A DNA stretch of 15,968 nucleotides from Candidatus Gastranaerophilales bacterium (GCA_900766355.1 CAAFVD010000107.1:1-15968); one strand, 5' to 3'; counted from the stretch's first letter, positions 6,247-13,337 are shown. Numbers and translations: made by a program. The notes: a model not told the origin generated them from the letters alone.

Positions 6247-6786
6247 TCAATAACGATAGCGAAGCCAACAAAATAACAGTTCAAGTAATGTATAGACTAT
6301 AAAAATACTTGCAATACCATATTTTGCAAATTTTGTTTTTATTGGAACATTCCAAAATATTATAATTGTAATGATTAAGGCTGGAATAAACCAAATTAAA
6401 GGAAGAAAAAAATTAAATGTTGAAAAAAGCATGCCCCCATAAGTTATAAATAATGTCATCGGGAAAAACATTAGATAAAAACCCAGTTTGAATAAGAAAA
6501 ATATAATCGGGTTATTTATAAAAGGTTTATCAAAATCGTAACCAATATTTTTATAGTGTTTCAAACCAAGTTCAATTAATGCGATAAAAAGTAATATGAA
6601 CAAAATCCAACTTAGGCTATAAGCAGTGTAAATAATTGATATAATTGGAGGTGCAGGCCAAAGAGGATTGGAAGTACAGGTTAAAATATCGGGTTCTTTG
6701 TGTATTCTATATATCCAATCAAAAAGCATTATATATCCGAAAATGGATAATAACCAAATTGAAATATTGTGTTTAAGTTTTTCCAT
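6247..6786 (-). CDS. Multi-pass membrane protein (paralogue 3, orphan copy)
   Basis: 179 residues, same span layout as paralogue 2. The N-terminal 21 residues and residues 59-109 are near-identical between the two, whereas residues 22-48 and about 111-133 differ strongly, including cysteine and proline content (CTSNPLWPAPP here). The DNA for the central core (6455-6606) differs from 5748-5899 at only three of 152 positions. It has no lipase partner: the expected lipase position is an exact gap. Leaderless-type promoter at 6793-6798. Unknown family; retention without the lipase resembles orphan immunity genes, which is inference. Confidence 0.78.
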   Translation of the reverse strand: MEKLKHNISIWLLSIFGYIMLFDWIYRIHKEPDILTCTSNPLWPAPPIISIIYTAYSLSWILFILLFIALIELGLKHYKNIGYDFDKPFINNPIIFFLFKLGFYLMFFPMTLFITYGGMLFSTFNFFLPLIWFIPALIITIIIFWNVPIKTKFAKYGIASIFIVYTLLELLFCWLRYRY

Positions 6787-7012
6787 ACATTAATTATACT
6801 TCATATTTTAATGAAATGTAGGTATATATTTTCGGTTTTTGGGGGGAAGTGATGTTTGATAGAGATTCATCGGCCTACGGCTCTGAATGACGGCTCGGGC
6901 TTATGTGAGATTCTTCGCCTACGGCTCTGAATGACGATTTGGGCTCTGGATTACTTCGCTATCGCTCGTAATGGTGGGGAAATATTTTGCAATAACATAG
7001 AAAGGAACTATT
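6787..7012. repeat. Promoter block 3 and repeat cluster before the tail genes
   Basis: 6787-6843 is the leaderless promoter block of paralogue 3 (TATAAT, complement of 6793-6798). Then come two AGATTC...GAATGAC elements (6863-6891, 6908-6935) and a GGATTACTTCGCTATCGCTCGTAATG element (about 6946-6972). The remaining bases are the leader of the tail gene with AAAGGA before ATG 7013. Confidence 0.7.
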
Positions 7013-7678
7013 ATGACTATTAATTTTTTAGATTTGTACAATGATGTGGCTTCGCAACCTTGGTCTATGTTTGACTCAGGTGCTGAAAACAAAGAAGATT
7101 TTGAGCCTGCTCTTGTGTCTTCTATTAACAAAGCTATTATTGATATTTGGTACTCGTACCCTTTTTCTTTTAGGCTTAAAAAATATGTGTTCTCCACATT
7201 ACCAAACTTGAATTCATATAATCTGCCTAATGGAAATTTATTAAATGAATCTTCTATTCAGGATAATTTGTTCGCTGTATATCTTGATAAAAAGCATTTG
7301 GAATACAATACGGATTCTACATATTCTGATTCAAAAGGTACTCCTGAAGAATTTGATATTGAAGAAGATAATATTAAACTTTTTCCAACTCCTGATAAAA
7401 GGTACAAGGTTACAATGAAATATTTATCACTATCAATCGGGTTTGATAAAAATGACAATGAAATTTTTTATCTTGAAAATCCAACAGATTATATTGATAT
7501 TCCACAAAAATATGAAACTTTGTTTAAAAATACAGTTTTAGCAAAGGCTCTTGTAGATTCAATCGCCTCTGTTAATGATGAAAATTATGCTGGGTACAGG
7601 TTACAGTTTGACAAAGCATATAAATTGCTTATCAAAACAACAAACCCTATAAAAAAATCGATGTCTATCAATTATTAA
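7013..7678 (+). CDS. Tail tubular protein A / head-tail adaptor
   Basis: 221 residues, matching the adaptor that sits under the portal ring in short-tailed phages (T7 gp11, P22 gp4-like). Visible family-type segments: an early helical region ending INKAIIDIWYSYPFSFRLKK (38-57), then FSTLPNLNSYNLPNG (60-74), a mid-protein strand region EEFDIEEDNIKLFPTPDK (112-129), and a long C-terminal helix. AAAGGA precedes the ATG. It is followed 13 bases later by the nozzle gene, so the two are likely co-translated. Its separation from the capsid genes by the accessory island is unusual for this gene order. Confidence 0.78.
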   Translation: MTINFLDLYNDVASQPWSMFDSGAENKEDFEPALVSSINKAIIDIWYSYPFSFRLKKYVFSTLPNLNSYNLPNGNLLNESSIQDNLFAVYLDKKHLEYNTDSTYSDSKGTPEEFDIEEDNIKLFPTPDKRYKVTMKYLSLSIGFDKNDNEIFYLENPTDYIDIPQKYETLFKNTVLAKALVDSIASVNDENYAGYRLQFDKAYKLLIKTTNPIKKSMSINY

Positions 7679-7691
7679 GGAGTAAATAACG

Positions 7692-9242
7692 ATGTCTGCT
7701 ACCTCTCTTTATTGTAATATTTTTGGTGGTATCTTAAAAAAAGATGCCACTTTTTCTTCTAAAAAAATTACTGCCTCAGATTTACAAAATGTTGAACTTT
7801 ATGATACTGGAATAAATTCCGGTGTTGGAATTAGAACAGCAAAGGGAAACTCTCTTATATGTAATCTCGTTCCTGCTGGAGAAAAAGTCGTAAACATATT
7901 TCAAAGTGTTCAAAAATCCAAAGTACATTTTTTTATACATACAGAATCTAAAACAGAAGGAAAAATATATCTTTTTATACCTGATTCGAATATTCTTAAA
8001 CTAAAAGTAGATTCTCTATCACTTACTGGCAAATCTGCTTCTACTGACTTTGCTCAAGGCTGGAGTGATTTATTTGTGTTTTCAAATGGCGAAGATTTAT
8101 TAACAATCGAGCTTGAAAAATATAACGAAAAAGGCGAGCTTGACGAAATCAAAAAAATGTCTTTAACAGATAGAGATGGACGTGCTATAAAAGGGCTTGG
8201 GGTTCTAAATTTTAATGGTCGTCTATGGGTATTCAATGATAATGTTCTTTGGTATTCTGTACAGCAAAATATATATGATTTCTCAACTGCAAATGCCTCT
8301 ATAATAACCTCTGCGGGATATATTGAGTTCGTAAAAAAAATTACTGCAGTAACAGTATATGTTTCTTCAATTGCCGTATTTCATCAGGATTCTTCTTGTC
8401 TTGTAAACTATGATTCGTTAGGTAATTTTTCGGTATCTGATGAATGTCCTGGTGGGTGTGCCAGCTACAACGCCTTTGTCTTTCATGGTACGGAACTCTA
8501 TTTTTATGATGATACTAAAAAAGGAATTTTTTCTTTTAATCAATCAGTTCTAGGTAACAAAACTCTAGGTAAAAATATTGCCATAGATTTGCAAGAAGAA
8601 TTGTGTAATATTTCTTCTAATTTTTCTGAAATTAGAATGATATCGGTTGTATTATCAGATAGAAACGAGTTTTGGTTTCTTTTACCAACTAATGATACTG
8701 AATATTCTACAATTCTTATTTATGATTACAAGCATCAAGAATGGGTTAAGCGTGTATGTCCTAAAATTACTTGTTGTCAAGTGATAAACAATACTCTTTA
8801 TTCTGGAGATAAAAAAGGTAAAATTTATCAAGAGTATATAGGGGCTGATTTTCATGGAGTTTTTGTTAAAAGTTTTTATAAAACTTCGCCTCTTAATTTT
8901 GGGATAGATAATATGTTAAAAATTCTTTTTATTCCTCCAAAAATTGGCTTGGATTTGTCGTATACAAATAATTTTTATGTGGAATATATTAAGAACTACG
9001 ATTCACTAAAGAAGCCAAAACGTAGAAATATCATAGCAAAATCCATGAAAAATGCGTTGTATTGGGATATTGGATATTACGATAAATTTTTCTACGCTCC
9101 TGAAAATGCAAATTCTTATTATAAACTACCGTCAGAAATATTTAGGACTTTAGAATTTCATTTTTACACGAAAAATGAATGGCAAGATTTTTGTATCAGA
9201 AATCTTGAGTTTACGCATATAAAACTTAAACCAATGTATTGA
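7692..9242 (+). CDS. Tail tubular protein B / tail nozzle (beta-propeller type)
   Basis: 516 residues, predicted tail nozzle subunit forming the distal tube (T7 gp12/P22 gp10-like). The sequence is almost all beta: repeated strands with Asn/Asp turns, and nozzle-type segments FNGRLWVFNDNVLWYS (about 174-189) and YDFST, followed by FVKKITAVTVYVSSIAVFHQ, the kind of blade repeat seen in this family. The C-terminal third (FVKSFYKTSPLNFG and after) could contact fibres. AAGGAG lies upstream of the ATG. No frame problem is seen. Ends at a perfect 10-bp hairpin. Confidence 0.72.
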   Translation: MSATSLYCNIFGGILKKDATFSSKKITASDLQNVELYDTGINSGVGIRTAKGNSLICNLVPAGEKVVNIFQSVQKSKVHFFIHTESKTEGKIYLFIPDSNILKLKVDSLSLTGKSASTDFAQGWSDLFVFSNGEDLLTIELEKYNEKGELDEIKKMSLTDRDGRAIKGLGVLNFNGRLWVFNDNVLWYSVQQNIYDFSTANASIITSAGYIEFVKKITAVTVYVSSIAVFHQDSSCLVNYDSLGNFSVSDECPGGCASYNAFVFHGTELYFYDDTKKGIFSFNQSVLGNKTLGKNIAIDLQEELCNISSNFSEIRMISVVLSDRNEFWFLLPTNDTEYSTILIYDYKHQEWVKRVCPKITCCQVINNTLYSGDKKGKIYQEYIGADFHGVFVKSFYKTSPLNFGIDNMLKILFIPPKIGLDLSYTNNFYVEYIKNYDSLKKPKRRNIIAKSMKNALYWDIGYYDKFFYAPENANSYYKLPSEIFRTLEFHFYTKNEWQDFCIRNLEFTHIKLKPMY

Positions 9243-9243
9243 T

Positions 9244-9270
9244 TTTAGCAGGGATTTTACCCCTGCTAAA
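9244..9270. terminator. Perfect 10-bp hairpin after the tail-tube genes
   Basis: TTTAGCAGGG (9244-9253) and CCCTGCTAAA (9261-9270) pair exactly with loop ATTTTAC. It starts one base after the nozzle stop codon. The U-run is short (TAATTAAG follows), so efficiency is uncertain, but position and stem strength fit an operon end. Confidence 0.65.
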
Positions 9271-9280
9271 TAATTAAGAA

Positions 9281-9596
9281 ATCAGCATTGACAGATTCCG
9301 TATCAAGTACGGAATGATTGGGTTTGTATGAGATTCTTCGCCTACGGCTCTGAATGACGACTCGGACTTGCAAGAGATTCTTCGCCTGTCGGCTCTGAAT
9401 GACAGTTCGGGTTTGTAAGAGATTCTTCGCCTGTCGGCTCTGAATGACGATTGGGTTTGTATGAGAGTCTTCGGGCTACGCCCTCTGAATGACATTGTAG
9501 ATTATGCGAGGCGTAGTAGTCGGCTCTGAATGACGGCTTTGGATTGCCATGATGATAGCTTTATTCACAAACAAATCAAATTAAGAAAGGGAAAAT
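9281..9596. repeat. Repeat field between tail tube and amidase
   Basis: About 315 bp with no gene. It has a second copy (one mismatch in 37) of the hairpin element ATTCCGTA-TCAAG-TACGGAAT (9295-9315; first at 4347-4367), then four AGATTC-type palindromes in near-tandem (9331-9358, 9375-9403, 9420-9448, 9464-9493), spaced about 45 bp and joined by a recurring linker like CGGGTTTGTA-GAG, and another GCGAGGCGTAGTAG fragment (also seen at 1-161). The last 50 bp are the amidase leader. Confidence 0.8.
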
Positions 9597-10085
9597 ATGA
9601 ACAAAATAATTATTCATTGGACTGCAGGTGCATATACACCAAATTCTACTGATTTAAGGCATTATCACTATTTGATAGATAAGAATGGGAGGATAAATTG
9701 TGGGATTTTTAGACCCGAAGATAATGAGAATTGTAATGACGGTAAGTATGCGCAACACACAGGTGGTGGAAATACAGGTGCTATTGGGGTTGCTTTATGT
9801 GGTATGTATGGGTTTTCTTCTGCTACAAAATTAGGTTGTTATCCTTTAACTAAAATTCAATGTGAAGCTTTATTTTCGTTTGTAGCTAAATTGTCTAAAA
9901 AATATAAAATTAAAATTGATAACAATCATATAATGACTCATTATGAATTTGGACTTAAAAATCCAAAAACAACTTCTGCAGGCAAAATTGATATTATTTG
10001 TTTGCCTCCATATCCACAAATTAAACAACAAAAAATAGGTGATTTTATAAGGAGTAAGGTTCTTTGGTACTCTACAAAAATTTGA
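9597..10085 (+). CDS. N-acetylmuramoyl-L-alanine amidase (endolysin)
   Basis: 162-residue Amidase_2/AmpD-T7-lysozyme type zinc enzyme that cuts the amide bond between MurNAc and the stem peptide, releasing progeny by cell-wall lysis. Visible residues: IIIHWTAG with zinc ligand His7; HYHYLIDKNGRI (22-33); AQHTGGGNTGAIGVALCG (52-69); MTHYEFG with His115; and AGKIDI with Lys130 and Asp132, the third ligand position (T7 lysozyme uses Cys here; AmpD-like enzymes use Asp). No signal peptide, so access to the wall needs a holin or similar. AAAGGG precedes the ATG. Confidence 0.9.
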   Translation: MNKIIIHWTAGAYTPNSTDLRHYHYLIDKNGRINCGIFRPEDNENCNDGKYAQHTGGGNTGAIGVALCGMYGFSSATKLGCYPLTKIQCEALFSFVAKLSKKYKIKIDNNHIMTHYEFGLKNPKTTSAGKIDIICLPPYPQIKQQKIGDFIRSKVLWYSTKI

Positions 10086-10171
10086 TGAATTATTGCAATA
10101 TGTAACAAATGAAAAATAATCAGGCAATTTTTCACCTTGATATGTGTTTGGTTATCGGAAGGTTTACCCCA

Positions 10172-11287
10172 ATGCTAAAACTATCATTATTAAAACAATA
10201 TTCCAAACAAGTTGTAACATCTCCTATAAAAGCAGTTAGGCGTGCTATAGGTTCTGTGTCATCAAAGCTTGAATCTTCTCCAGTACAAGATACATTTATA
10301 AAAACACACAATGATATTTTTAAAACAAATCCTAAAAATGTTATCAATGGTTTGATACATAACAAAACTTTAGCTATGGGGAAAGATGCAGTTGTATTCC
10401 CTCTCCCGGGGCATGATGATATGGTTATTAGAATCGAAAAATCTGCAATATCTAATCCCGAAAAAATACCTGCCCGTCTAAAACTTGTACCAATCAAGCA
10501 TGATGAAAATATCTTGGCGCATAAAAACCTTGGTTTGCCACTATATTCTGTTGTCGGTAAAAATTCTGAATTAGCGTCAAAAGAGTTTATTACTCCACTC
10601 GAAGCACTAAGTCAAAAAAATAATATTATGCTATTAAAAAAAGTTACCGGTAAGCACCCTGCATCTGAGGTGTATAATATTCTTATGGATTTGATGGGAA
10701 CAACTTTTGAAAATCCTGATTGTAGGCAATATATCAATTTCAATCAACTAGGAAAAATAAGAGCAAAATATGGGGTAGAAGGGGCTAGAAAATGCATAGA
10801 AGTTCTTAAGCAAGGTGGAGAACAAACTATTCCTAAAGGTTTCTTTGCTCCAAATTCTGAAGAAGTAACATTTACAAATTGTGAAAAGTTTATCGATAAT
10901 CATGCTAAATTTGTGAAAACATATCTTTCATATATGAAAAAAGTAGCAAATATGCCTAAAAAAGCATATAAGGAAGCTGTTGATACAATTCTTATGGATA
11001 AAAATTTCTTGATAGATTTTCAGCATACAAACAATACATTTGTTGATTTAAAAAATAACAAATTTAATTTTATGGATTTTGAGTTTAACAAATCAAACAA
11101 AAAATATATATATGATAATCCTGTAAAAGAATTTAGGAATGTTTTAACAGGTAAGAATTTTAGTAAACCCGTTAAGCACCCATCAGCTTTAATATTTGAC
11201 GAGAAAGAACTTGAACAAGGGAAAAAATATTTTGATAAAATAACAGAAAAGGTTAATTCTGTTACTCCTGATGAATATAAAATTTAG
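10172..11287 (+). CDS. Kinase-fold-like protein of unknown function
   Basis: About 371 residues (392 if ATG 10109 is used; I prefer 10172 because GGAAGG lies 9 bases upstream). The order of motifs recalls a protein-kinase/phosphotransferase fold: GKDAVVF as a glycine-poor nucleotide loop (70-76), MVIRIEK as the strand that normally carries the ATP-binding Lys (84-90, here Arg/Glu around it), IDFQHTNN as a catalytic-loop-like D...N segment (281-288), and FMDFEF as the metal-binding DF(G) position (300-305). The N-terminus is basic and Ser/Val-rich. It lies between amidase and lysis/fibre genes with a weak join to the amidase, so it may be a moron or an ejected virion protein. I cannot name the family; the kinase reading is pattern inference. 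Confidence 0.65.
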   Translation: MLKLSLLKQYSKQVVTSPIKAVRRAIGSVSSKLESSPVQDTFIKTHNDIFKTNPKNVINGLIHNKTLAMGKDAVVFPLPGHDDMVIRIEKSAISNPEKIPARLKLVPIKHDENILAHKNLGLPLYSVVGKNSELASKEFITPLEALSQKNNIMLLKKVTGKHPASEVYNILMDLMGTTFENPDCRQYINFNQLGKIRAKYGVEGARKCIEVLKQGGEQTIPKGFFAPNSEEVTFTNCEKFIDNHAKFVKTYLSYMKKVANMPKKAYKEAVDTILMDKNFLIDFQHTNNTFVDLKNNKFNFMDFEFNKSNKKYIYDNPVKEFRNVLTGKNFSKPVKHPSALIFDEKELEQGKKYFDKITEKVNSVTPDEYKI

Positions 11288-11502
11288 GAAGTGAAGAAGA
11301 AAATCTGCATTGACAGTTTATCGTAGTGCCATTGTTCATTTAAACTGCTTAGTTACTTATCTCTCTTATGACAAATAAAAAGACGGTCGTTTGTGACCGT
11401 CATAAAAATTTTCCTAATTTGTCCCTGTCCCTATTGGAGTTCTCCTCCATAGAATTTTGGTTTGTGGTTTAGAATTATAAATTCAATTCTTTAACCAGTT
11501 TG
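11288..11502. other. Intergenic segment with bidirectional terminator
   Basis: 215 bp without a gene. It opens with GCATTGACAG, a degenerate start of the repeat found at 4333 and 9281, followed by the terminator at 11382-11401. The rest is AT-rich and holds nothing else I can support. Confidence 0.5.
11382..11401. terminator. Bidirectional terminator (GACGGTC/GACCGTC)
   Basis: A perfect 7-bp stem, GACGGTC (11382-11388) and GACCGTC (11395-11401), with loop GTTTGT. On the minus strand it is followed by TTTTTATTTG, which makes a good terminator for the 105-residue gene; on the plus strand ATAAAAATTTT follows, a weaker U-tract for the kinase-like gene. Confidence 0.8.
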
Positions 11503-11820
11503 TTATGCTATAAAATTGTTACCAAATCTATTTGCACCGTAGAAAAAAGATTCTTTCATAATTTGTTGGAAATTTTTTCTCCTTACGGCTTTATTGCCTA
11601 CGGTTGTATTATTAATATCTTCAATAGATTTTTTGTAATATTCATCAGCAACTGATGTGACAAACATTTTTTGTGGAAGTATTCCGTTTGTCTCTTTGGT
11701 TTGAGGAGTGTCATCTATAACATCAAATAAATCGCTAACTTGATTAGAAAGAGATATTGTATCTTCTGAATTCTTCTTTGATTCATATTCTTTTACAACA
11801 TTTGCGAATAACAATGCCAT
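11503..11820 (-). CDS. Isolated minus-strand protein of unknown function (105 aa)
   Basis: Not recognised. Soluble, mixed-charge protein: hydrophobic start MALLFANVVKEYE, acidic middle (DLFDVIDDTP), basic stretch NKAVRRKNFQQIM (about 77-89) and aromatic end FFYGANRFGNNFIA. The last part could be a DNA- or protein-binding helix. A strong GAGGAGA ribosome binding site precedes the ATG, and its own terminator lies about 100 bp downstream, so it is an independent unit read against the late operon. The divergent 146-bp spacer to 11967 is AT-rich with an inverted repeat, suggesting shared regulation. A small regulator or anti-host factor is possible. Confidence 0.6.
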   Translation of the reverse strand: MALLFANVVKEYESKKNSEDTISLSNQVSDLFDVIDDTPQTKETNGILPQKMFVTSVADEYYKKSIEDINNTTVGNKAVRRKNFQQIMKESFFYGANRFGNNFIA

Positions 11821-11874
11821 TTTCTGCTCTCCTCGGGACTTTTAAATCAGTTACATATATATAAAGTATATAAC

Positions 11875-11898
11875 TTATAAAAACTTGCTTTTTTATAA
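11875..11898. promoter_or_regulatory. Inverted repeat in divergent promoter spacer
   Basis: TTATAAAAA (11875-11883) and TTTTTATAA (11890-11898) pair perfectly around CTTGCT, midway between the minus-strand 105-residue gene and the plus-strand lysis gene. It could be an operator or just a small terminator. The region has several TATA-like boxes, but I cannot fix a single -35/-10 pair. Confidence 0.4.
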
Positions 11899-11966
11899 CA
11901 TATTTTCTCAATTCTGTTACAAAACTTAATATAAATGGCTAGGATTTAGTCATAGGAAGGATTTTT

Positions 11967-12221
11967 ATGGACAAAGAAACTCTACAAAAATATGCCCCGA
12001 CACTTCTTGTTATTGTTGCTATGTTTTTTCAATACAACATTTTTGTTACGCCTCAACAGTTAGAAGTTGCTCATAGAGAAATATTAGATGAAATTTCTCT
12101 TAAATATACAACAAAAGAACAAAATTCTGCGATGAAAGAACAATTAAGCGATATGCAAAAGAAGGTCGATAAAATCTACGAAGTAATTATTAATGAAAGG
12201 ACACAAAATGACTTTAACTGA
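11967..12221 (+). CDS. Small membrane-anchored coiled-coil protein (lysis candidate)
   Basis: 84 residues: nine-residue cytoplasmic start, one hydrophobic span (about 10-28, APTLLVIVAMFFQYNIFV), then a charged helical/coiled-coil region (about 30-78) with heptad-like spacing. This N-in, coil-out topology is that of inner-membrane spanins (Rz-like) and of some small phage holin-associated proteins. AGGAAGGA precedes the ATG. The gene overlaps the next one by 14 bp, so the two are translationally linked. Position between the 105-residue gene and the fibre gene matches the lysis-gene neighbourhood of T7-like phages. Function is inference; no outer-membrane partner was found. Confidence 0.55.
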   Translation: MDKETLQKYAPTLLVIVAMFFQYNIFVTPQQLEVAHREILDEISLKYTTKEQNSAMKEQLSDMQKKVDKIYEVIINERTQNDFN

Positions 12222-12840
12222 AATTGAATACGGTTCTTTGGCATCGTCTGCTATACTGAACGGGAATTTTAACTTTTTGCAGGATAAAATAACTGAATTA
12301 TCAGCATTAATTACCTCTGAAACTTCTTCTTATTCTTCTACGGTTGCTACCCTGAACAAAAGTATTTCAGAACTCTTGGATTTGCGAGAATCATTTATTC
12401 CGACAGGTACAATTATAATTTCTCAAGCTAATGAAATGCCGTCAGGTTTTTTGTTGTGTGATGGTTCAGAACTTAAAATTCAGGAGTATCAAAGTTTATA
12501 TGATGTTATTGGCACAACTTACGGACAATCAGACAGCACAACATTTTGTATTCCTGATTTGAAAAACAAAACAGTTTGGGGAATATCGTCTTCTACAAAA
12601 CTTGGAGCAATGATTGAAGCTGGATTGCCTGATATTGTAGGGCATTTTACAGCAAGTGGTGCTTATGGTGGTTCTTGTGACGGTGCATTTTTTAATTGGG
12701 GAAGTTCAAGTTGTAACCAAAATTATGGTGGTAGTGGGACTGGTTGGGGGTTTGAAGCTTCAAGAAGTAATCCTATATATGGTAAATCTACGACTGTTCA
12801 GCCACCTGCGATTGTTACCAATTTTTTAATTAAATACTAG
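12208..12840 (+). CDS. Tail collar-domain fibre protein
   Basis: 210 residues. N-terminal helical/coiled segment (1-60), then a phage tail collar domain (about 66-125): PTGTIIISQANEMPSGFLLC, DGS, YQSLYDVIGTTYGQ and FCIPDLKNKTVWG, a clear match to the collar pattern of P2/T4-type fibre tips. The C-terminus is Gly/Ser/Asn-rich and ends VQPPAIVTNFLIKY, the usual end of such fibres. Predicted receptor-contact or fibre-tip structure. I use ATG 12208 with AAAGGA just upstream; an ATG at 12193 in the same frame overlaps that site and is less likely. Confidence 0.9.
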   Translation: MTLTEIEYGSLASSAILNGNFNFLQDKITELSALITSETSSYSSTVATLNKSISELLDLRESFIPTGTIIISQANEMPSGFLLCDGSELKIQEYQSLYDVIGTTYGQSDSTTFCIPDLKNKTVWGISSSTKLGAMIEAGLPDIVGHFTASGAYGGSCDGAFFNWGSSSCNQNYGGSGTGWGFEASRSNPIYGKSTTVQPPAIVTNFLIKY

Positions 12841-12853
12841 AAAGGAGTATGAA

Positions 12854-13336
12854 ATGATAGTATATCTTTATGATTCAGAAACGGGTGAGTTTCTAGATAC
12901 TTATTCTCCACAAAAAAATCCAAAACAAAAAGGGGAATATTTGCTGCCGAAATATTCTACTAAATTAAGACCTGAAAAGAAAAAGGGCTATGTATCAGTT
13001 TTTGACGGTACAAAATGGACGTATATAAATGATTTTCGTGGCGAAGAAATTATTAATCCTGAAACGAATACTAAAACTGTGTGTCAAAATTTAGGGAATT
13101 TGCCCGAAGGTTATGTATTGTTTGCTAATTATGTTCAAACTGATGAATACAAGCAAATGATTGAAACTCGTTTGCGAGAAGAAAAACGTCAAGAATTGAT
13201 TGCTCAAATTGATAAATTAGATAAAAAACGAATAAGGGCAATATGTGAGCCTGAGCAAAAAACAGAAAATGTAAGTTGGCTTGAATTCTACACCACTCAA
13301 ATTGTTGAGTTAAGAAAACAATTACAGGAGGTGTAA
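12854..13336 (+). CDS. Tail fibre assembly-like protein
   Basis: 160 residues: an N-terminal beta portion (VYLYDSETGEFLDTYSP) followed by GYVSVFDGTKWTYINDFRG (about 45-63), the kind of segment found at the start of tail-fibre assembly (T4 gp38/Caudo_TAP-like) proteins, then a helical C-terminus with RLREEKRQELIAQIDKLDKK and ending VELRKQLQEV, also typical of them. It directly follows the fibre gene, as fibre chaperones do. AAAGGAG precedes the ATG. It may instead be a structural fibre-linker; family name is by pattern, not search. Confidence 0.65.
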   Translation: MIVYLYDSETGEFLDTYSPQKNPKQKGEYLLPKYSTKLRPEKKKGYVSVFDGTKWTYINDFRGEEIINPETNTKTVCQNLGNLPEGYVLFANYVQTDEYKQMIETRLREEKRQELIAQIDKLDKKRIRAICEPEQKTENVSWLEFYTTQIVELRKQLQEV

Positions 13337-13337
13337 T

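Noticed and set aside
9331..9493. Possible CRISPR array
   Set aside because: Units are near-tandem but the linkers are themselves repeated, the spacing is irregular at the ends, and no cas gene is present.
9274..9495. Open frame of 73 codons on the minus strand
   Set aside because: The same repeated peptide from tandem palindromes; no independent coding signal.
10109..10171. Longer N-terminus for the kinase-like protein
   Set aside because: ATG 10109 lacks a clear ribosome binding site, while ATG 10172 has GGAAGG at a suitable distance; not excluded.
12208..12840. Diversity-generating retroelement target in the collar-domain fibre protein
   Set aside because: No reverse transcriptase, template repeat or variable repeat is present in the window.
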